NCBI GenBank assembly: GCA_965657575.1
Contig: CBFHOK010000006.1
Location: forward strand, 1 to 64,000
Direction: 5' to 3'
Length of the DNA stretch: 64,000 bases
From: CAJXVY01 sp965657575
GTDB taxonomy: Bacteria > Actinomycetota > Actinomycetes > Actinomycetales > Microbacteriaceae
Shown here: positions 59,443 to 64,000 of the stretch, piece after piece
Layout: each line of letters starts with the position of its first letter
Numbering within the stretch: the stretch's first letter is position 1
Notes under the pieces: generated by a model
What the model was told of the DNA's origin: nothing
The model's input: the letters and a program-made list of their open reading frames with translations, nothing else
Database searches by the model: none
Made by a program: the position numbers and the translations under genes

Positions 59443-60332
59443 TGAAACCTGCGGAATCTTCAGACACCGGACTAGCGCGAATCAAAGCCGAAACCCTAAT
59501 TGAGTCTTTGGATTGGTTGCGCGAATTTCACGGCAGAACTGTTGTCATTAAATTTGGTGGCAATGCGATGGTTGACGGAGCTTTGCAAAAAAGCTTTGCC
59601 GAAGATATGGCCTACCTGAGATTTGTAGGAATTCGTCCGGTAGTGGTCCATGGTGGGGGACCTCAAATCACCGCGAAACTTGCTGAGCTAGGGATAGAGA
59701 CCGAGTTCAAAGCAGGACTTAGAGTGACCACCAAAGAGTCAATCTCTGTTATCCGTGACGTATTGAGAGAAACGGTTGGGGCTGGGTTAGCAGGGTTAAT
59801 AGAATTGGCCGGAGCCGAGGCAAAAGTTCTGAGCGGGGAAGATAAAGCTCTTTTCCTGGCAGAGAAAACCAAGGTTGAAACCCCCGATGGAGAGGTTGAC
59901 CTGGGGCTGGTCGGTGAGGTTCGAAGTGTAAATCCGAGAGCTGTGTTGGATTTGATCTCGGTTGGAAAAATACCGGTCATTTCTTCAGTGGCTCCGGATG
60001 TCAATGGGGATTTGTTGAACGTGAACGCAGATTCAGCTGCGGCTAGTCTGGCTGTTGCTCTCGGTGCAGAAAAGCTGATAGTGCTAACTGATGTCCCCGG
60101 TCTCTACTCAGACTGGCCAGACCGTTCAAGTCTTATTAGCGAGATCACCAGTTCAGAACTGAGGGATCTGATTCCCTCACTGGAATCCGGGATGGTTCCA
60201 AAAATGACCGCATGTCTTGAAGCGGTTGACGGTGGGGTGCCAAAGGCGCACATAATTGATGGAAGGGATCCTCACAGCATTCTGCTTGAGATATTCACTG
60301 AATCCGGAGTTGGAACGCAGGTAAGCAAATGA
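59442..60332 (+). CDS. argB: Acetylglutamate kinase
   Basis: ArgB phosphorylates N-acetylglutamate and is the usual point of arginine feedback. The 296-residue protein has VVIKFGGNAMVDGAL, RPVVVHGGGPQITAKLAELG, NVNADSAAASLAVALGAEKL and SGMVPKMTACLEAV. The N-terminal helix before the kinase core, typical of arginine-sensitive forms, is present (about residues 8-28). It overlaps argF as ATGA; the argD gene normally between them is missing. Confidence 0.96.
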   Translation: MKPAESSDTGLARIKAETLIESLDWLREFHGRTVVIKFGGNAMVDGALQKSFAEDMAYLRFVGIRPVVVHGGGPQITAKLAELGIETEFKAGLRVTTKESISVIRDVLRETVGAGLAGLIELAGAEAKVLSGEDKALFLAEKTKVETPDGEVDLGLVGEVRSVNPRAVLDLISVGKIPVISSVAPDVNGDLLNVNADSAAASLAVALGAEKLIVLTDVPGLYSDWPDRSSLISEITSSELRDLIPSLESGMVPKMTACLEAVDGGVPKAHIIDGRDPHSILLEIFTESGVGTQVSK

Positions 60333-61243
60333 CCAGACACTTTTTGAAAGATGACGACATCAACTCCCAAGAGCAAGCTCAGATTATTGCTCACGCGATT
60401 GAACTGAAGGCAAGCCGGTTTGCCGATAGGTCATTCGATGGCCCTAAATCTGTGGCTTTGATATTTGATAAAACCTCTACCAGGACAAGAGTTTCATTTT
60501 CTGTCGGAGTCAGTGAAATGGGCGGGTACCCGCTGCTTATTGACGCTCAATCATCGCAACTTGCAAAGAATGAATCAATTGCCGACACCGCAAGAGTTTT
60601 AGGCAGGCAGGTCTCACAGATTATGTGGAGGACCTTTGCTCAATCAAACCTTGAGGAAATGGCTGAGTTTGCATCAGTGCCTGTTATCAGTGGCCTGAGT
60701 GATGATTACCACCCCTGCCAACTACTTGCCGATTTACAAACCATCACCGAGCACTTTGGTAAAACCGAAGGATTGACGGTTGCCTATGTTGGAGACGGTG
60801 CGAACAACATTGCAAACAGCTATTTACTTGCCGGTGCGATTGCCGGAATGAATATTCGAATTGCAGCCCCAGAGGGGTATCAGCCGGATAGTGCTGTAGT
60901 TCAAAGAGCGAGAGAGCTATCAAAGGGTGAGATTATGATCACCGTTGACCCAGAGGCTGCTGTTGAGGGAGCGGATGTGGTGACAACCGACACCTGGGTT
61001 TCAATGGGCATGGAAGACTCCCAAGCTCAGAGAATCAGTGATTTACAGAACTACAGTGTTGATGAAAAGCTGTTCAGTCTTGCCAGCAAAGATGCAATTT
61101 TTCTTCACTGCCTGCCCGCATATCGGGGTAATGAGGTGACATCGGAGGTAATTGATGGGGAGCGGAGTCTGATTTGGCAGCAGGCAGAGAATAGACTGCA
61201 TGCACAGAAGGCACTTATGTCCTTTCTGGCCAACAACGACTAA
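60329..61243 (+). CDS. argF: Ornithine carbamoyltransferase
   Basis: ArgF joins carbamoyl phosphate and ornithine to give citrulline. The 304-residue protein has the carbamoyl-phosphate motif STRTR in FDKTSTRTRVSFSVGV, the DDYHPCQLLADLQTI segment and the ornithine-site motif HCLP in FLHCLPAYRG. It starts directly after argB and is followed by a 39-base gap with the argG promoter and ribosome site; argR is not present there. Confidence 0.96.
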   Translation: MTRHFLKDDDINSQEQAQIIAHAIELKASRFADRSFDGPKSVALIFDKTSTRTRVSFSVGVSEMGGYPLLIDAQSSQLAKNESIADTARVLGRQVSQIMWRTFAQSNLEEMAEFASVPVISGLSDDYHPCQLLADLQTITEHFGKTEGLTVAYVGDGANNIANSYLLAGAIAGMNIRIAAPEGYQPDSAVVQRARELSKGEIMITVDPEAAVEGADVVTTDTWVSMGMEDSQAQRISDLQNYSVDEKLFSLASKDAIFLHCLPAYRGNEVTSEVIDGERSLIWQQAENRLHAQKALMSFLANND

Positions 61244-61251
61244 CTCGGTTC

Positions 61252-61257
61252 TAGAAT
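61252..61257 (+). promoter_or_regulatory. -10 box TAGAAT of argG
   Basis: TAGAAT lies in the argF-argG gap and gives a short leader that carries a clear Shine-Dalgarno AAGGAG before ATG 61283. This allows argGH to be expressed apart from the long pheS-argF unit. Confidence 0.5.
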
Positions 61258-61282
61258 TAGCGGGTAAAACACAAGGAGATTA

Positions 61283-62482
61283 ATGTCAGAGCGGATAGTT
61301 CTTGCCTACTCAGGTGGGTTGGACACATCAGTAGGAATCGGTTGGCTAAAGCAGGCCACCGGCAAAGAGGTAGTGGCCATGGCAATCGATGTTGGCCAGG
61401 ACGGTGAGGACATGGAGGTCATTCGCCAGCGCGCTTTGGACTGCGGTGCAGTGGAATCAGTTGTTATCGATGCCAAGGACGAGTTCGCCGATGACTATTT
61501 GATGCCTGCTTTGAAAGCTAACGCGATGTATCAGAAGCGTTACCCACTGGTCTCAGCTCTGTCCAGGCCACTAATCGCCAAGCACCTAGCACTCACCGCT
61601 GACAAACTCGGTGGCAACAGTGTTGCGCACGGTTGCACCGGAAAGGGTAACGACCAGGTGAGGTTTGAAGCTGCGGTAGCTGCTATCAACCCCGACCTAA
61701 CCTCAATTGCACCAATTAGAGACCTAGCCCTAACTAGAGACAAAGCGATTGAGTATGCAGCCGAGCACAACCTGCCAATTGCTCAGAGTAAAAAAAGTCC
61801 CTACTCGATCGATCAAAACGTGTGGGGAAGAGCCATCGAGACAGGTTTCTTGGAAGACCCATGGAATGGCCCAATTGAGGATCTTTACCAATACACCCAG
61901 GATCCAGCAGATGTGAAGCCGGCGGATGAGGTGATTATCAAATTTGATCAGGGTGTCCCAGTTGAGATTGATGGCAAATCGGTGACCGCTTTGCAGGCGG
62001 TGGAGATTATGAATCAGCTCGCTGGAAAGCACGGCGTCGGTCGAATTGACCTGGTTGAGGACAGACTGGTTGGAATCAAGTCCCGTGAGATCTACGAAGC
62101 ACCTGGTGCTATTGCTCTTATAAATGCTCATGAGGAGCTCGAAAACCTAACCATGGAGCGGGATGTGAACAGGTTCAAGCGTGGTGTTGAATCCCGTTGG
62201 GCCGACCTGGTTTATGAAGGTCTTTGGTTCAGTGAGCTAAAAAGTGCCCTAGATGCTTTCATTGATCACACCCAAAAGCACGTTTCCGGAGAAATCAGGC
62301 TGAAACTGCAAGCCGGTCACGCAAGTGTTACCGGAAGAAGAAGTGAGCAGAGTCTTTATGATTACAACCTGGCAACCTATGACAGCGATGATAGCTTCGA
62401 TTCATCCCTAGCAAAGGGCTTCATTGAGTTGTGGTCAATGCCCTCAAAACTATCGGCGAAGAGACATGGCCAGCAAAAATAG
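61283..62482 (+). CDS. argG: Argininosuccinate synthase
   Basis: ArgG joins citrulline and aspartate using ATP. The 399-residue protein has the PP-loop AYSGGLDTSVGIGWL, GCTGKGNDQVRFE and SPYSIDQNVWGRAIE. It ends 17 bases inside the argH start region, so the two are coupled. Confidence 0.97.
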   Translation: MSERIVLAYSGGLDTSVGIGWLKQATGKEVVAMAIDVGQDGEDMEVIRQRALDCGAVESVVIDAKDEFADDYLMPALKANAMYQKRYPLVSALSRPLIAKHLALTADKLGGNSVAHGCTGKGNDQVRFEAAVAAINPDLTSIAPIRDLALTRDKAIEYAAEHNLPIAQSKKSPYSIDQNVWGRAIETGFLEDPWNGPIEDLYQYTQDPADVKPADEVIIKFDQGVPVEIDGKSVTALQAVEIMNQLAGKHGVGRIDLVEDRLVGIKSREIYEAPGAIALINAHEELENLTMERDVNRFKRGVESRWADLVYEGLWFSELKSALDAFIDHTQKHVSGEIRLKLQAGHASVTGRRSEQSLYDYNLATYDSDDSFDSSLAKGFIELWSMPSKLSAKRHGQQK

Positions 62483-63875
62483 CGAGTCGTTGTGGGGGAG
62501 TAGGTTCTCCTCTGGACCCAGCCCAGAGATGGCGAATCTAAGCAAGTCAACACAGTTTGATTGGAGACTTGCCAAATACGACCTGCTCGGCTCCAAAGCA
62601 CACGCTCAAGCGTTGGCCGCCAAGGGCTACCTGAACGAGAGTGAGCTACAGGAGCTTCTCAAAGCAATAGAGCAGCTGGAGTCGAGGGTGGAGGCCGGCT
62701 CTTTCAAACCCAGGGAAACCGATGAAGATGTTCACTCTGCCCTAGAAAGAGGCCTGATTGAAATAGCGGGGGCGGATCTAGGTGGGAAGTTAAGAGCTGG
62801 AAGATCTAGAAACGATCAGATCGCCACCGAGATAAGGCTTTTCATGCTCGATGCAGCGGATGAGATTTCATCCTTGCTGGTTAGCTACATCGAGCAGTTG
62901 ACTATTCAAGCTGAAACGCACATGGGTGTTGCCATGCCTGGCAGAACTCATTTCCAGCACGCTCAGCCAGTGTTGCTGGCCCATCACCTGTTGGCCCACG
63001 CCTGGCCGCAGGCTAGAAATCTTCAGAGGTTGGAACACTGGAAGCTTCGTGCATACAGGTCTCCCTATGGCGCGGGAGCGTTGGCGGGGTCGTCTTTAGG
63101 GTTGGATCCGGGATTGGTCTCAGAGGCATTGGGACTTAGTTCACCAGAGTCAAATTCAATGGACGCCACCAGTTCAAGAGATGCAGCCAGTGAGTTTTTG
63201 TTTATTTGTGCGCAGATAGGCATTGACATCTCAAGATTCAGCGAAGAGTTGATTATTTGGTCAACTGCTGAATTTGACTACGTCAGGCTTAGTGACGAGT
63301 TTTCAACCGGTTCTTCGATAATGCCCCAGAAGAAAAACCCCGATATTGCAGAACTTGCACGGGGTAAAACTGGAAGATTGATTGGAAACCTGACTGGACT
63401 GCTCTCAACTCTGAAGGGTCTTCCGCTCAGCTACAACCGAGATTTACAAGAGGATAAAGAACCGGTGTTTGACTCAGTGGACACCCTTTTGGTCGTTCTG
63501 CCAGCAATTATCGGCATGGTCAAGCACCTGAGCTTCAACACAACCAGACTGGAAAACCTTGCGCCCGAGGGATTCTCGTTGGCCACTGATGTTGCTGAAT
63601 GGCTTGTCAGACAAGGAGTTGCTTTCAAAAACGCCCACGAAATCACAGGCCAAATGGTTTCAAAATGTGAGGAGCTAGGAATTGGCCTGGAAGGTCTAAG
63701 CGATAAGCAGCTACTCGAGATCTCACCCGAGCTCAAACCTGAGGTAAGAGAAGTTTTGAACGTTGGTGGATCTATTAAGTCTCGCGACGGTATTGGTGGA
63801 ACAGCACTGCCAAGAGTTTTGGATCAATTGATGGAACTTAGAAAGATTGCTCCCAGAACGGATTTGGAGAACTAG
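62466..63875 (+). CDS. argH: Argininosuccinate lyase
   Basis: ArgH splits argininosuccinate into arginine and fumarate. The 469-residue protein has LWGSRFSSGPSPEMANLSKS, AGRSRNDQIATEIRL, TPGR-like MPGRTHFQHAQPVL and the catalytic serine loop SSIMPQKKNPDIAELARGK. I use ATG 62466, which overlaps argG by 17 bases; the ORF extends to an earlier ATG (62424) whose extra residues are a shifted read of argG. tyrS follows after one base. Confidence 0.96.
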   Translation: MASKNSESLWGSRFSSGPSPEMANLSKSTQFDWRLAKYDLLGSKAHAQALAAKGYLNESELQELLKAIEQLESRVEAGSFKPRETDEDVHSALERGLIEIAGADLGGKLRAGRSRNDQIATEIRLFMLDAADEISSLLVSYIEQLTIQAETHMGVAMPGRTHFQHAQPVLLAHHLLAHAWPQARNLQRLEHWKLRAYRSPYGAGALAGSSLGLDPGLVSEALGLSSPESNSMDATSSRDAASEFLFICAQIGIDISRFSEELIIWSTAEFDYVRLSDEFSTGSSIMPQKKNPDIAELARGKTGRLIGNLTGLLSTLKGLPLSYNRDLQEDKEPVFDSVDTLLVVLPAIIGMVKHLSFNTTRLENLAPEGFSLATDVAEWLVRQGVAFKNAHEITGQMVSKCEELGIGLEGLSDKQLLEISPELKPEVREVLNVGGSIKSRDGIGGTALPRVLDQLMELRKIAPRTDLEN

Positions 63876-63876
63876 T

Positions 63877-64000
63877 TTGCAAGCAAACGACACAAGCTTC
63901 GGAGGGGTATTCGAAGAGCTTCAGTGGCGAGGGCTAATTGCTCTCTCCACCGATGAACAAAAACTCAAAGCTTCCCTGAACGATTCCAGCATCAGTTTTT
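63877..64000 (+). CDS. tyrS: Tyrosyl-tRNA synthetase, 3' end outside window
   Basis: From TTG 63877 the frame reads MQANDTSFGGVFEELQWRGL then IALSTDEQKLKASLNDSSIS. This is the N-terminus of bacterial TyrS (the conserved ELxWRGLxxxSTDExxL block before the HIGH-type motif). Only about 41 codons are in the window. GGAG 9 bases upstream could serve as ribosome site. The argH-tyrS neighbourhood is usual for Microbacteriaceae. Confidence 0.88.
   Translation, partial: MQANDTSFGGVFEELQWRGLIALSTDEQKLKASLNDSSISF

Overview
This window is a dense, moderate-GC stretch of actinobacterial chromosome. Protein signatures and gene order fit the family Microbacteriaceae: YaaA directly after atpC, DUF3046 upstream of recA, a LysM gene divergent from lexA, SseB-type protein after priA, and pnp beginning MEGPEI. 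The very short spacers, many 1-4 base stop/start overlaps and the local absence of rimP, ylxR, argD and argR suggest a streamlined genome, perhaps of the planktonic Luna lineage (Rhodoluna/Aquiluna type). The genus is an inference. I saw no tRNA or rRNA gene, insertion sequence, prophage, integron or CRISPR array. No gap without a gene exceeds about 240 bases.

Layout. 1-5705: F1 part of ATP synthase (atpH, cut by the window edge, then atpA, G, D, C) and yaaA. 5711-8996 (minus): a membrane protein paired with an ECF sigma factor, then alkylation repair (tag, ogt) and an Lrp-type regulator. 9096-12523: a very small FtsK-like ATPase overlapping ald tail to tail, then gabT. 12600-24692: isoprenoid genes dxr and ispG around a site-2 protease, then proS, nusA, infB, rbfA, truB, two small membrane genes and ribF. 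24784-25890: an anchored protein with a C-terminal repeat and a DUF805 protein. 26008-30039: rpsO, pnp and an M16 protease. 30044-38920: dapB, a thioredoxin/DUF4395 pair, thyX, dapA, RNase J, ftsK, pgsA, cinA. 39009-47528: a ClgR-like regulator, DUF3046, recA, recX, miaB, miaA, dapF, an RsmC-like methyltransferase, hflX, lexA and an SOS-controlled LysM protein. 47545-51648: hisC, B, H, priA, an SseB-like gene and DUF1844. 51824-53760: infC, rpmI, rplT and a TrmH-type methyltransferase. 53773-63875: pheS, pheT and argC, J, B, F, G, H. 63877 to the end: the start of tyrS.

Regulation can be read in unusual detail. At least fourteen genes have a TANNNT -10 hexamer ending 6-9 bases before the start codon, the arrangement of leaderless transcripts. 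This rule corrects several starts (thyX, hisC, proS, the RsmC-like gene). Two LexA boxes are visible, before recA and before the LysM gene. Structured leaders precede infC (AUC start, Shine-Dalgarno in a hairpin), pnp (an attenuator-like hairpin) and rpsO. One strong intrinsic terminator lies inside a coding sequence (the TrmH-type gene), and another hairpin carries the probable promoter of the next gene.

Nothing here is a clearly new multi-gene system. The best candidates for something little described are the mini-FtsK ATPase, the ECF sigma factor with its 430-residue membrane partner, the membrane pair between truB and ribF, the LEP/LPE repeat protein, and the transcription signals hidden in coding or terminator sequence.
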